NCBI RefSeq assembly: GCF_003390325.1
Contig: NZ_QUOK01000012.1
Coordinates: 1-64,000 of the forward strand
Direction of reading: 5' to 3'
DNA: 64,000 nucleotides
Source: Rhodohalobacter sp. SW132
Lineage (GTDB): Bacteria; Bacteroidota; Rhodothermia; Balneolales; Balneolaceae
Positions within the stretch are counted from its first letter, which is position 1. Every line of letters begins with the position of its first letter. Positions 26,101-34,583 of this stretch are shown in pieces. Made by a program: the position numbers and the translations under genes. A model generated the notes under the pieces. It did not search any database and had not been told where the DNA came from. It worked only from the letters and a program-made list of their open reading frames with translations.

Positions 26101-28107
26101 TTTGAATTTGGATCCGGTGATTCGCTCCTGACCGGTGAATATACCGGGGAAGGCCGACCAAAAGAGCCAGCTGCTATCGAGGAATCAGATCCCGCAACAT
26201 CAACATTCAAAGTTGCAGGCAAGATAACAGAAAACCTGGTAGAGGGTGATGTGGTACTGGTCCGGAACTCAGTATCAAATGATGGCGTGTACACGATCTC
26301 CGCCTTTTCAGAGGTCGGAGATTCCACAGAGATTATTGTGGATGAGTCAATTCCCTCAAACACCGGACCGCTGGGCCAGCTTCTTTACAACATTGAAACA
26401 ACAGGTGGACTAAGCGAGCTGGCTGAAGAAACGGTAGAAGACGTATTATGGCGGGTTGTCAGTTTTGGTGTTCGGCGGACTAGCTACCGGTTCAACCCAT
26501 CTACTCCACCATATACTTCACCCTACACGTTCCGGATTTACGATCGCGGCGGAAACCTGCTGGGGGAAAGCGCACAGTTTGATTTCAACGAACAGCCTGC
26601 AAATGAGATTCAATCAGTGGGTAGCGGAACAGTTTTCATCTCAAATCCGGATGATGAAACAGAACGGGAAGAGTACAACACGGTAAATGCCACGGCCCGC
26701 GGTCCGGTGATCGATGTGGAACTGGACACTGTTCCAACCACCCAGCCGAAGCCCGGATGGCTTCTGGAGATATCCGATTCATTTGAAGTGACTGCGCTCG
26801 ATCAGGCCGGGCAAACATTTACCGTAGATGGTGATGTAACGGACAGAATTTCTCCCGGAGAATCAATAAAAATCTCCGAACATGCCTCTAATGACGGCAG
26901 CTATTTGGTCCTGAGGATCACATCGGATGGTTCAGAAAGCGAGATTGTTGTGAAGGAACCCATTCCCTCCGGTAAGCGCGGAGTAGATCCGTTTTTTCTT
27001 AGTTACTCCAAATCGTTCGAAATAACGAAATCATCCGGAAGCGTTGTCACCATCAAAGGCGGCGCTGATGAGCTGGCCGTTGAGGCAATGATCCGGTTCC
27101 TGGTGAAAACGTTTTACAGCCACGAGGGAATGCATCTTGTGGAACACCTGCTTCTAAGGCCCAAAGTAAACGGACCCCATTTTGTGGATGCGGATACTTC
27201 CACGCTTTCAGACGACCTGGACAACCCGGGGATCCTGACCTTCACCCGGCAATTCCCAATCGCTGCTGCGGATATCTCATCACGGACATTTTTAATCGAA
27301 GGGGATATCACACCGGACCTTTCAGCCGGAAAGGAGATTGTCGTGGAAAACACGCCCCTGACCAACGGCTCGTTTACGATCACCTCATTTACGTTTAGCG
27401 ATCCCCTTACGGAAATTGTGGTACATGAGGTGCTGGTAGAGGAAATTGAAGCTGCATCACCAACCGGAACTCTCTCCTACCGTATAGAGAACCCGATCGC
27501 CGATGTTGATGCGGATCAGATTACGATTACCATCTCCGGAAATGTTGCCGAATCAATTTACGCGGGCAGTTTGCTTGAGATTTCAGGTTCTGAAGAGGGC
27601 GAAAATGACGGACGATACGCGGTTCTGAGCGCAGCAGATGCCGGGACTGATACAGAAATAGCCATCGAAAAAGTGGAGAGTATCGTACAGGATAGACTTT
27701 TGTCTATCAACCTGGATGAAGAGTGCGAATGCTCACTTACCGATCCCTACACCTGTATGGCGCATGTGGTGCTGCCCTACTGGCCGGGCCGTTTTATTAA
27801 CAACGACTTCAGAACCTTTTTTGAAAAGACCCTGCGCCGCGAAGCCCCGGCCCATGTCTACGTGAATATCTGCTGGGTGAGCAACCGCCACATGGCCGTA
27901 TTTGAGCGTGCCTTCAAACGGTGGCTGATCGAAAACAGCAGGGCCGCCGCAGATCCCGTTTCCCTGTCGAATGCCCTTGGCGAGTGGATCAATAGCATTG
28001 AACAGCTCAGAAACGTCTATCCCACAGGTACGCTGCACGACTGCGATGAAGATGAAAATCTTGAAAACTCCATCATTTTAAACCATTCCGTTTTGGGTGA
28101 ACTTTAA
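23137..28107 (+). CDS. giant baseplate wedge protein (Afp12/Pvc12-like) with repeated beta modules
   Basis: A 1656-residue protein. The N-terminus ('YELLRQEAINYIQTVAGKVWTDFNTHDPGVTILEVLCYAITDLGYRTSYDIKDLIA') is diagnostic of Pvc12-type wedge proteins; the centre has 'LQLKGFLMHFDQLLANYLSQLAHVKELFS' and the C-terminus 'VVLPYWPGRFINNDFRTFFEKTLRREAPAHVYVNICWV'. At least five insertions of a 55-70-residue beta module are visible at about residues 396-458, 1023-1078, 1214-1283, 1371-1452 and 1456-1520, each with 'G-(D/N)-(I/V)-T', a central 'NDG-x-Y' and a final 'T-x-I-x-V-x-E'. These probably extend from the baseplate as surface arms. Confidence 0.9.
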   Translation: MDEPVTISKHAPDQKSMDYELLRQEAINYIQTVAGKVWTDFNTHDPGVTILEVLCYAITDLGYRTSYDIKDLIATDPDSPENSAIQDFFTAAEVLPSAPVTANDYRKLMIDVAVKSSEAGCSSVGVKNAWIEKAKGPEHDIYVNKQESHLGFEPEHSGDEPLDLKILHNVLLEFDECETYGDLNDNKLVRDFILTEHTPDPELEGLIIRVEVEFPRWDDEETDFEDEQSIAGEIRDIYLTFLDAGGNYTFSYSLNSVNEVILSGTKMSVSGPVPIAGIEHLTLKLNQFIYDPNEGIIHFYRLKIAKIREIADQVEARVNANRNLCEDFMQFNALRIEEIIVCADIELTADTDVDRAQAEINHEIERFLSPTVHFYSLKEMTTRCFDQHRYDLTGVDTQQKIISIAGVPDPLPEPGAIVTITGSNNNNGQYTVAWVHVNPESENRLDIFVQETIPSDFLSDDDQLILADLEQEQCSPTESIFEGPLLNHGFIDDNELKQAGRRKTIYVSDLIQIIMDVPGVTAVRDIQIANLPQDNEDGSIDTKSVKWCLKLAYDENYVPRLNSDRSRFTFYKDQLPFRASRLTVDGMMSELRSAERPQKFYPSGPYDIAPPKGEYKNLEEYSTIQNDFPLVYGIGEEGVPTRSDQSIGSDLPTEIDALQLKGFLMHFDQLLANYLSQLAHVKELFSMNPQKDEFGNFVIGRTYYTQPLFDIVPGSEKLYFDEDGHAADLKAIAESPEQFQDRRNRFLDHLIARFSEQFTDYALLTSRLSGSKAQEELIEDKLAFLNGYPESSSRRGTTFDYRDRYRLWHKDNISGLEHRAGLLTGIDEREASTLHFSPNFKITGSEPELHFSIENSSAESVLKSPSPFETEADVKEALESVIVAGLHKDVFEIYSDDGSAYRFQLVCEGETIAESTKADYTSGAPGGDADLAIDETVDILTAEFFENPESNRHNLVSPLFNYFDYTIQLDMEANPPEFTIAYDLYNKPFEFGSGDSLLTGEYTGEGRPKEPAAIEESDPATSTFKVAGKITENLVEGDVVLVRNSVSNDGVYTISAFSEVGDSTEIIVDESIPSNTGPLGQLLYNIETTGGLSELAEETVEDVLWRVVSFGVRRTSYRFNPSTPPYTSPYTFRIYDRGGNLLGESAQFDFNEQPANEIQSVGSGTVFISNPDDETEREEYNTVNATARGPVIDVELDTVPTTQPKPGWLLEISDSFEVTALDQAGQTFTVDGDVTDRISPGESIKISEHASNDGSYLVLRITSDGSESEIVVKEPIPSGKRGVDPFFLSYSKSFEITKSSGSVVTIKGGADELAVEAMIRFLVKTFYSHEGMHLVEHLLLRPKVNGPHFVDADTSTLSDDLDNPGILTFTRQFPIAAADISSRTFLIEGDITPDLSAGKEIVVENTPLTNGSFTITSFTFSDPLTEIVVHEVLVEEIEAASPTGTLSYRIENPIADVDADQITITISGNVAESIYAGSLLEISGSEEGENDGRYAVLSAADAGTDTEIAIEKVESIVQDRLLSINLDEECECSLTDPYTCMAHVVLPYWPGRFINNDFRTFFEKTLRREAPAHVYVNICWVSNRHMAVFERAFKRWLIENSRAAADPVSLSNALGEWINSIEQLRNVYPTGTLHDCDEDENLENSIILNHSVLGEL

Positions 28108-28119
28108 ATCCAGCCTATT

Positions 28120-31100
28120 ATGAGCACTATAATCAACACATATCCGGTTTTTGAAAGCAGCCAGGTTCTTACCAGCTCCCAGCTTAATCAGGTGGTCTCT
28201 TATCTCGATCAGCAAGGACGCCTCACCCGCACACGGCTGATTGGCATGGGCATTGTCTGTGGACTGGAACTCAGCTACGACGATTCAGGAGGTGATCTTC
28301 ATATAACCATATCGAAGGGTACCGCCGTCACTTCTGAAGGGTACCTCATTAAGCTTGGGAACTGCGTAACGTCCTGGTATCGTCCCTATAGCCTTCCGGA
28401 AAGCGTAAAATACGCACCGTTTGACAATACAGATCCGGCCATCACTCTCTTTGAACTACTCCGGGAACAACCGGAAGATGGTTCTGATGTGATTTCACTC
28501 AATTCCGATCCCGGTTTCCTGGACGACAAATTCGTCTTGCTGTTTCTTGAAGCATATGACAACGACATCAAACCATGCCTTGGCAACACCTGTGATGAGC
28601 TGGGGATCGATCGTATCTTTACGATTCGAAAACTCCTGATCAATAGGGATGACCTGGATGAACTCCTGGAACACTCCGCAAACGTGGGGAATCTCTACCC
28701 GAAGAAGTTTGATCTGCCGGATATGGTGATGCCGCGCACTCTGTTTGATCCCGATGCGGATCACAGCCAGGAGGTTTCGGCCTTTACCAATCATCACATT
28801 TCATCCATTCATCCGGTTTTCACCGTCCTGTTTGGTGAAAAAAACGGTGATGGTGCAAGAACGCCGGGAGCCCTGCATCAAAGCTATTCGGTGTATGATC
28901 TTCTGCTGGGAGCGGAATACGGTTTTGAAAATCCGTTTGGCAGCATGGAAATCAATGGTCTGATTGACGACTTTGAAACCTATCTCGCAGACGCATCGGA
29001 TTCAGGTACAAATACGCCCGGAATACAGTACTTCTCCGATTTTATGAAGGATCTGATACTGGCCTACGATGAATTCCGGGAAACCGCGTTTGAGCTGGTG
29101 TCCGAATGCTGCCCGGATATGTCCCGTTTCCCGAAACATGTGATGCTGGGACGTGCAGCAACAGAGCATGAGACACCGGAGGAGGTCGCAGAATATCGCC
29201 ATGGGTTTGTTCAGCCGCCCATTTACAACCACCAGAAATACCTGATGGAAAAAGCGGTGTCACTTCACAAACGTCTCGTGCTGATGGTTGAATCTTTCAG
29301 CCTGGATCTTATTCAAAACCCGGATCCCGATGGCGAAGAAATGAATCCGCTGCGAATCACGCCGAGTGACGAAAAAAACACGCCGCTGAGCCGGCGATCC
29401 ATCCCTTTTTATTACGACATCAAAAGCGAGGGTCAATTCACCGAAGATGATACGCTCGAACAGCACTGGAATTTCGATCTTGCCAGGAGAGCTGGGCCGG
29501 GAGAGAATGTCGAGGTACTGAGTTATCACAACCAGGCGGAAGATCAGTCAGAAATACTGAGTCCAACCGAAACGCCGCTTTATTACGATTTGGATAGCTA
29601 TCCGTTTCTTCGGATTGAGGGACTGCTTGGCCGCCACCACGGAGAGATCATCGAACGCCTGCAATCCTTACAAAGGACATTTAACCTTCCGTTTGATGTA
29701 ACCGCTCTACAGCTTGATCCGGAAGCCAACCTGCTGAGTCCCGACTACAGCTGCGGATTTGAGGACTTGCAGGAGGAGTATAAATCAGCTCAAAGTAATT
29801 ATTGCGGCTTCACCCGGGATTTGATGCAGTTGTTAAGATTTGCAATTGAACATCAGGAATCCCTTTTCGGATCCGATGAAGAGACCACCGAAGATCTGCA
29901 CAGTCTGGGTGATATTTCGAAATCCTTCCAAACAGTATGCCGGCAGCTTCCCGAATGTCTCGATGAATTTAGTTTTGTTGATTTCCAGCAAAGCTATAAA
30001 GAAGCCCTTCAACAGCTTCTCCATTTTATTCTTATCGAAAAGCGATTGCTGGAAGAGATCGATTTTAACGAAAGAGAAGACAGTGAGCTGGTACAGGCCA
30101 TTAACGGTTTCATTCAGCATCTGTCTCCGCTTCTGTATCGGTTCGTGGATCTGTTGTTTTATAACACATTTTTGCGGGTGTACTTGTCGTTCAGACGCCG
30201 GGAGTATTACCTGCAGCAGAAGAACGTTTTCTCATCCTATCTTCGAAACCATCCCGGGGTTGTTCACCAGGCCGGAGTTCCGAAAGGCGGCACGTTTATC
30301 GTGCTGTACAACAGCGCCGAAGAGCCCGCCGTTATCGGAGATTTTTCCCTCCCCTATCTGTGCTGTGGCACAGATCACTGCATCCCAATGTGTGATGAAC
30401 GGGACGGAGATTTTGTTCCCGATATTCCACCCTTTGCACGGCCAGATTTTGTGGTAACTACAATCGGCCGTCCGGTTGAAATTCGAGTATCCGTAAACGA
30501 TTATGGCATGGAAAACCGGCCTCTGGCGGTGGAAATTGAACAGGAAGAGACAGAAGGCGGTTCTATAAGTTTAACCGATGAAGAGGGAACCATTCTATAC
30601 AGACCCCATGAAGTGTTTCAGGGTGTGGACCGGTTCTACTATATTCTCATTGATAGAGAAACCGGAAATTCTGACCAGGGCCTTGTCACTGTTTTAGTAA
30701 AAGAGGAAGATGTGGACCGGCGATCCGGTTGCTATCCTCCCGAAATTTTAACTTGCTGGGCGGATGGGGATGTGGATAAACTTTTAGAAATCTATCAAAG
30801 ACGCGAGCCTGATGACCCTGTCGGTGATGATATTCAAACCGTCGCTAACGCACTTCATCAAAGTTTACGCAGAACAGGAGGATTTACAGATAATGAACTG
30901 GATAGGACCACAAGACTTGAGGATCCTGAGGAACGAAGGTTTTTACTCCAATGTATTTATCCGGATTTGTCGACAGAAAATATAGAACGGGATGAGCTTG
31001 GACGAAGAATTCGACAATACCAGGAAGAAAATTGCGGGAATCATGAAAACCCCTGTACGGTCACTGAGGTATGGGGCCAGGTTGTAGATCACAGTACTGG

Positions 31101-31563
31101 TGAACCCATTCCTGGGGCTACCATAATGGTAGAAGGAACCTCGCGTGGTGCAACAACAGATATGGAGGGAAATTTTTATTTAAATCTGGGTCAAGCTGGA
31201 CAAACGCTAAGAGTCAATAATATAGGATACACAACTCAGAGAGTTGATATTTGTCATGAAGCAGAAATCCAGATAATGTTGCAGGAAAATGAACTTAGAA
31301 CTGTGGGCATAAATGTAAACTTCTTAGATCGAAGAGAATTGGTGAGAATACTCGATCATCGAAATATAGGTACTGATGATGTGCAAAATGAAGAAGAAGC
31401 ATTCACAAAGCTCAATTCTTCCGAAAGAGGTAATTCACTGACCAGGGAAGAATTACAATTTTTGAAAAATGACACACTGAAAAAAACGCTGGATGACAAA
31501 GGTATATCGTATTTATCGCAAGATAATAAAGATGATTTAGTTAATAAATTATTAAGAGGGTAA
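28120..31563 (+). CDS. large multidomain eCIS protein (possible arm/fibre) with CarboxypepD_reg-like and SAP-like tail
   Basis: A 1147-residue protein. The N-terminal part ('FESSQVLTSSQLNQVVSYLDQQGRLTRTRLIGMGIVCGLELSYDD') recalls conserved eCIS proteins that follow Pvc12. A beta-sandwich of cadherin/VCBS type lies at about 767-863 ('VEIRVSVNDYG', 'RPHEVFQGVDRFYYILIDRETG'). Residues about 981-1057 form a carboxypeptidase-regulatory-like domain ('VWGQVVDHSTGEPIPGATIMVEGTSRGATTDMEGNFYLNL'), and the end ('LKKTLDDKGISYLSQDNKDDLVNKLL') resembles a SAP helix pair. The last 850 bp are visibly more AT-rich than the rest. No classical Pvc13 fibre gene is present, so this is a candidate receptor-binding or arm protein; function unproven. 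Confidence 0.7.
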   Translation: MSTIINTYPVFESSQVLTSSQLNQVVSYLDQQGRLTRTRLIGMGIVCGLELSYDDSGGDLHITISKGTAVTSEGYLIKLGNCVTSWYRPYSLPESVKYAPFDNTDPAITLFELLREQPEDGSDVISLNSDPGFLDDKFVLLFLEAYDNDIKPCLGNTCDELGIDRIFTIRKLLINRDDLDELLEHSANVGNLYPKKFDLPDMVMPRTLFDPDADHSQEVSAFTNHHISSIHPVFTVLFGEKNGDGARTPGALHQSYSVYDLLLGAEYGFENPFGSMEINGLIDDFETYLADASDSGTNTPGIQYFSDFMKDLILAYDEFRETAFELVSECCPDMSRFPKHVMLGRAATEHETPEEVAEYRHGFVQPPIYNHQKYLMEKAVSLHKRLVLMVESFSLDLIQNPDPDGEEMNPLRITPSDEKNTPLSRRSIPFYYDIKSEGQFTEDDTLEQHWNFDLARRAGPGENVEVLSYHNQAEDQSEILSPTETPLYYDLDSYPFLRIEGLLGRHHGEIIERLQSLQRTFNLPFDVTALQLDPEANLLSPDYSCGFEDLQEEYKSAQSNYCGFTRDLMQLLRFAIEHQESLFGSDEETTEDLHSLGDISKSFQTVCRQLPECLDEFSFVDFQQSYKEALQQLLHFILIEKRLLEEIDFNEREDSELVQAINGFIQHLSPLLYRFVDLLFYNTFLRVYLSFRRREYYLQQKNVFSSYLRNHPGVVHQAGVPKGGTFIVLYNSAEEPAVIGDFSLPYLCCGTDHCIPMCDERDGDFVPDIPPFARPDFVVTTIGRPVEIRVSVNDYGMENRPLAVEIEQEETEGGSISLTDEEGTILYRPHEVFQGVDRFYYILIDRETGNSDQGLVTVLVKEEDVDRRSGCYPPEILTCWADGDVDKLLEIYQRREPDDPVGDDIQTVANALHQSLRRTGGFTDNELDRTTRLEDPEERRFLLQCIYPDLSTENIERDELGRRIRQYQEENCGNHENPCTVTEVWGQVVDHSTGEPIPGATIMVEGTSRGATTDMEGNFYLNLGQAGQTLRVNNIGYTTQRVDICHEAEIQIMLQENELRTVGINVNFLDRRELVRILDHRNIGTDDVQNEEEAFTKLNSSERGNSLTREELQFLKNDTLKKTLDDKGISYLSQDNKDDLVNKLLRG

Positions 31564-31566
31564 CCA

Positions 31567-33222
31567 ATGCCATCCCAAGAACATATCGTTAACCGGCAAA
31601 TTCTGGACTTTTCATTTCCTTCCAGGCAGGCCGCGATGGATGGACAAAACAGGCTCAGTCAGATCTTTAAGCGAGATCTTATTCCCCTGATGCAGCAGGT
31701 GTTTGACGAGGTGGTTTCCCCGGATGATCACCTGAGAATCCGGCGGCTTGAGGTGGACCTGGGCGAACTATCAGCCGGTAACTTTGAGAAGGAGCTTGCC
31801 GGTAAACTCACCTCACAACTTGAGGATCAGCTTCGCAGGCACCTACAGTACGCTCAAACAAACAGGACCAGCGACCGGGCCAAATCTACCCAACTAAACG
31901 ATCAAAATGCTGTAGAGGTGCGAATCGCATCATCTCAGCAAAAAGCGATTGAGTTATTTACAACCTTCATCCAAACAGGCCGATATCCCTGGTGGGCCGG
32001 GAAAACCACCGCAGCTTCCCCCGATCAGCTTGCCAGGTTGCTGGTCGATGAAAAAACCGGGGAATTTAAAACGCTTTTTACTACGCTTTACCAATCCGAA
32101 GTTTATAGCCGCAGGCTGATCCACCAGCTTTCAGACTCCACACTGGAACAGATTCTGCTGCTGGCCGGGAATCGTCTGCCGAACGCGAAGATTCGCTCTC
32201 TGATGGATGACTTGATGAAGCTTCACACCATTTCTTCGCTGGTTCCCCTGAACCGGGCCAATTTCAGGCTGCTGGTTTGGCGTACAGTTTTCGACATTTG
32301 GGTGGAAAAAGATGGCTATCAGAAACACATCCACCCTGAAAGATCAAAACCTGGTTCTACACCATCAGACAGGAAGAGAAACCAAATTAAAAAATCTCTG
32401 GAGTTTTTCCTGTTCTGTTTTTTAAACAAGCTTGCTGTTAGTTCCGGGAAAAAGCATCTCCAGCCTGGCCGACAACACTACCTGCAATTGCAGATCCGAT
32501 TCCTGCAGCGCAGTGTGTCAGCCGCCGGCATGCAAGGAGGGCCACTCGGGAAGTTTCTACATTCAGTGAATTCTGTTAAACCGGCAGAATGGAAATCTAT
32601 TGAGCAGGAAACTGGAATTCAGTATGATATCAGGGGAAAAGAAGCCTCAAAAGCGGGTAAACAGGTTCAGGATAGTTCTCAAAAAATGGATAAGGATAGA
32701 AAGATCGACTCAAAAACGGAGGTCGACCGACTCGAGGTTAAAAATGCCGGGCTGGTTCTGATCGCCCCGTTTCTTCCCATCTTTTTTGACACACTCGGTT
32801 TGCTGAAGGAGAAAGAATTTATCACCCCGCAGGCTGCTGAACAGGCCGCCCTCATCCTGCAGTATATCGTTGCGGGAGACACTGAAATGCCCGAACATGA
32901 ACTGATACTGAATAAAATTTTATGCGGTATCGATATTGATGAACCTCTGCCACAACATCTTGATATCGGAGACCGGGAAATTGATGAAGTAAACAACCTT
33001 CTGGATTCTGTGATCGAACACTGGTCGGCACTGAATGGGACGTCCGTCCAAGGGCTTCGTGATACATTTATCAACAGGGAAGGTACGCTTGCGCCACAGC
33101 AAAATGGCTGGAAACTTTTCGTGGAGCGAATCACCCCTGATGTACTGATTGACCGGCTGCCATGGAGCATATCCATCATTAAACTACCATGGACGAACGA
33201 AATCATCCAAACAGAATGGTAA
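31567..33222 (+). CDS. eCIS tape-measure protein (Afp14/Pvc14-like)
   Basis: The 551-residue product begins 'QEHIVNRQILDFSFPSRQAAMDGQNRLSQIFKRDLIPLMQQVFDEVVSPDDHLRIRRLEVDLGEL', the conserved N-terminal domain of contractile-injection-system tape measures. Later blocks 'RYPWWAG', 'LTSQLEDQLRRHL' and the C-terminal 'LVLIAPFLPIFFDTLGLLKEKEFITPQAAEQAALILQYIVAG...ELILNKILCGI' match the same family. It sets tube length inside the growing particle. Starts 3 bp after the previous stop and overlaps the AAA+ gene. Confidence 0.88.
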   Translation: MPSQEHIVNRQILDFSFPSRQAAMDGQNRLSQIFKRDLIPLMQQVFDEVVSPDDHLRIRRLEVDLGELSAGNFEKELAGKLTSQLEDQLRRHLQYAQTNRTSDRAKSTQLNDQNAVEVRIASSQQKAIELFTTFIQTGRYPWWAGKTTAASPDQLARLLVDEKTGEFKTLFTTLYQSEVYSRRLIHQLSDSTLEQILLLAGNRLPNAKIRSLMDDLMKLHTISSLVPLNRANFRLLVWRTVFDIWVEKDGYQKHIHPERSKPGSTPSDRKRNQIKKSLEFFLFCFLNKLAVSSGKKHLQPGRQHYLQLQIRFLQRSVSAAGMQGGPLGKFLHSVNSVKPAEWKSIEQETGIQYDIRGKEASKAGKQVQDSSQKMDKDRKIDSKTEVDRLEVKNAGLVLIAPFLPIFFDTLGLLKEKEFITPQAAEQAALILQYIVAGDTEMPEHELILNKILCGIDIDEPLPQHLDIGDREIDEVNNLLDSVIEHWSALNGTSVQGLRDTFINREGTLAPQQNGWKLFVERITPDVLIDRLPWSISIIKLPWTNEIIQTEW

Positions 33223-34568
33223 AACGGAACATACAACATAATGCCAGGGATATTGGAGCTGAACTGGACTGGTTCAGACAAATTCTGAAAGTACGCTCGA
33301 AGCTAAACGCCCGCGAGGAGACAGAAACTGATGATGTGTACACCATCAAACCGCCCGTTTTTAATGGAAGCCGGTCGGCCTACTCCAAATTCATCAAAGA
33401 GTATAAACTCGATTTCGAGGAGCGATTTCTGGTAATCCTGGCACTGGTCCCCCACATCAAACCGGAATTACTGGATCTTTTTTTAGCGAAGAATCGAACA
33501 ACAGAACAGATTTATACGGAATTTGGGGGCAAAAAAGGAAAGCACCACCACGGATTTCTGCCGACCGGGGAAACGGCAGCCTTCATCCTGGCAGGCAGTG
33601 ATCTTGAACGGCGTTTTTCTATTCAAAACACGTTCGATGCAGATCGTACATTTTCGAAATTCGATATTCTCAGTCTGGAGGAGATGGAGAACGGGGAGCC
33701 TCCCCTCAGTGGTGCACTTCAGCTATCGCGGCAGGTTCTGGATCTGTTGATCCTGGGTGAGCATCGAAAGCCACAGTTCAGCACGGAGTTCCCGGCCCGG
33801 CTGCTCACTACAAAAATGGATTGGAATGACCTGGTACTCAGCGATTCCATCCTGGGGCAGCTTACCGAAACCGAAACATGGATTCTTCATCGCGACACGC
33901 TGATGAAGAAGTGGGGAATGGAGAGAATACTGAAACCCGGCTACAAAACCCTTTTCCATGGCCCCCCGGGAACAGGGAAAACGCTAACGGCAACACTGCT
34001 TGGTAAAAAAACAGGCCGGGATGTCTACCGTATTGATCTCTCGCAAACGGTTTCCAAATATATCGGGGAAACGGAGAAGAACCTGTCCCGAATTTTTGAC
34101 CGCGCTGAAAACCGGGATTGGATTCTCTTTTTTGATGAAGCGGATGCCCTATTTGGAAATCGTACCGCCACGAAAGATGCGCACGACCGGTTTGCCAACC
34201 AGCAGGTCTCCTATCTTCTGCAGCGGATTGAAGATCACAACGGGCTTGTCATCCTGGCATCCAATCTGAAAAACAATATTGACAGTGCTTTTCTGAGACG
34301 CCTCCAAACCCTGATCCATTTTCCAATGCCGGGAAGCAGGGAGCGTTTAATGCTCTGGCAAAACGGGTTCAGTGATTCAGTCGAACTGGAGTCAAAAATC
34401 GACCTGGAGGCGATTGCAAAAGAGTACGAACTCTCGGGCGGAACGATCATCAACATTATACAGCACAGTTCGCTGAAAGCCCTTGGCCGGAAGAGTAACA
34501 GGATTAAACAGGCTGATCTGCTGGAAGGGATCAAGCGGGAGCTTCATAAAAACCGACGAACGCTTTAA
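33189..34568 (+). CDS. AAA+ ATPase of the eCIS (Afp15/Pvc15-like)
   Basis: A 459-residue single-module AAA+ protein. N-terminal domain about 1-215; Walker A 'FHGPPGTGKT' at about residues 257-266, Walker B 'ILFFDEADALFG', sensor-1 'LVILASNLKNNID' and arginine finger region 'AFLRRLQTLIHFPMPG'. Every eCIS locus has this ATPase, thought to assist late assembly or cargo loading rather than sheath recycling. The start at 33189 lies within the tape-measure gene; an ATG at 33216 (ATGGTAA overlap with the previous stop) is equally plausible. Confidence 0.92.
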   Translation: MDERNHPNRMVKRNIQHNARDIGAELDWFRQILKVRSKLNAREETETDDVYTIKPPVFNGSRSAYSKFIKEYKLDFEERFLVILALVPHIKPELLDLFLAKNRTTEQIYTEFGGKKGKHHHGFLPTGETAAFILAGSDLERRFSIQNTFDADRTFSKFDILSLEEMENGEPPLSGALQLSRQVLDLLILGEHRKPQFSTEFPARLLTTKMDWNDLVLSDSILGQLTETETWILHRDTLMKKWGMERILKPGYKTLFHGPPGTGKTLTATLLGKKTGRDVYRIDLSQTVSKYIGETEKNLSRIFDRAENRDWILFFDEADALFGNRTATKDAHDRFANQQVSYLLQRIEDHNGLVILASNLKNNIDSAFLRRLQTLIHFPMPGSRERLMLWQNGFSDSVELESKIDLEAIAKEYELSGGTIINIIQHSSLKALGRKSNRIKQADLLEGIKRELHKNRRTL

Positions 34569-34583
34569 TTATTGAGGGTTATT

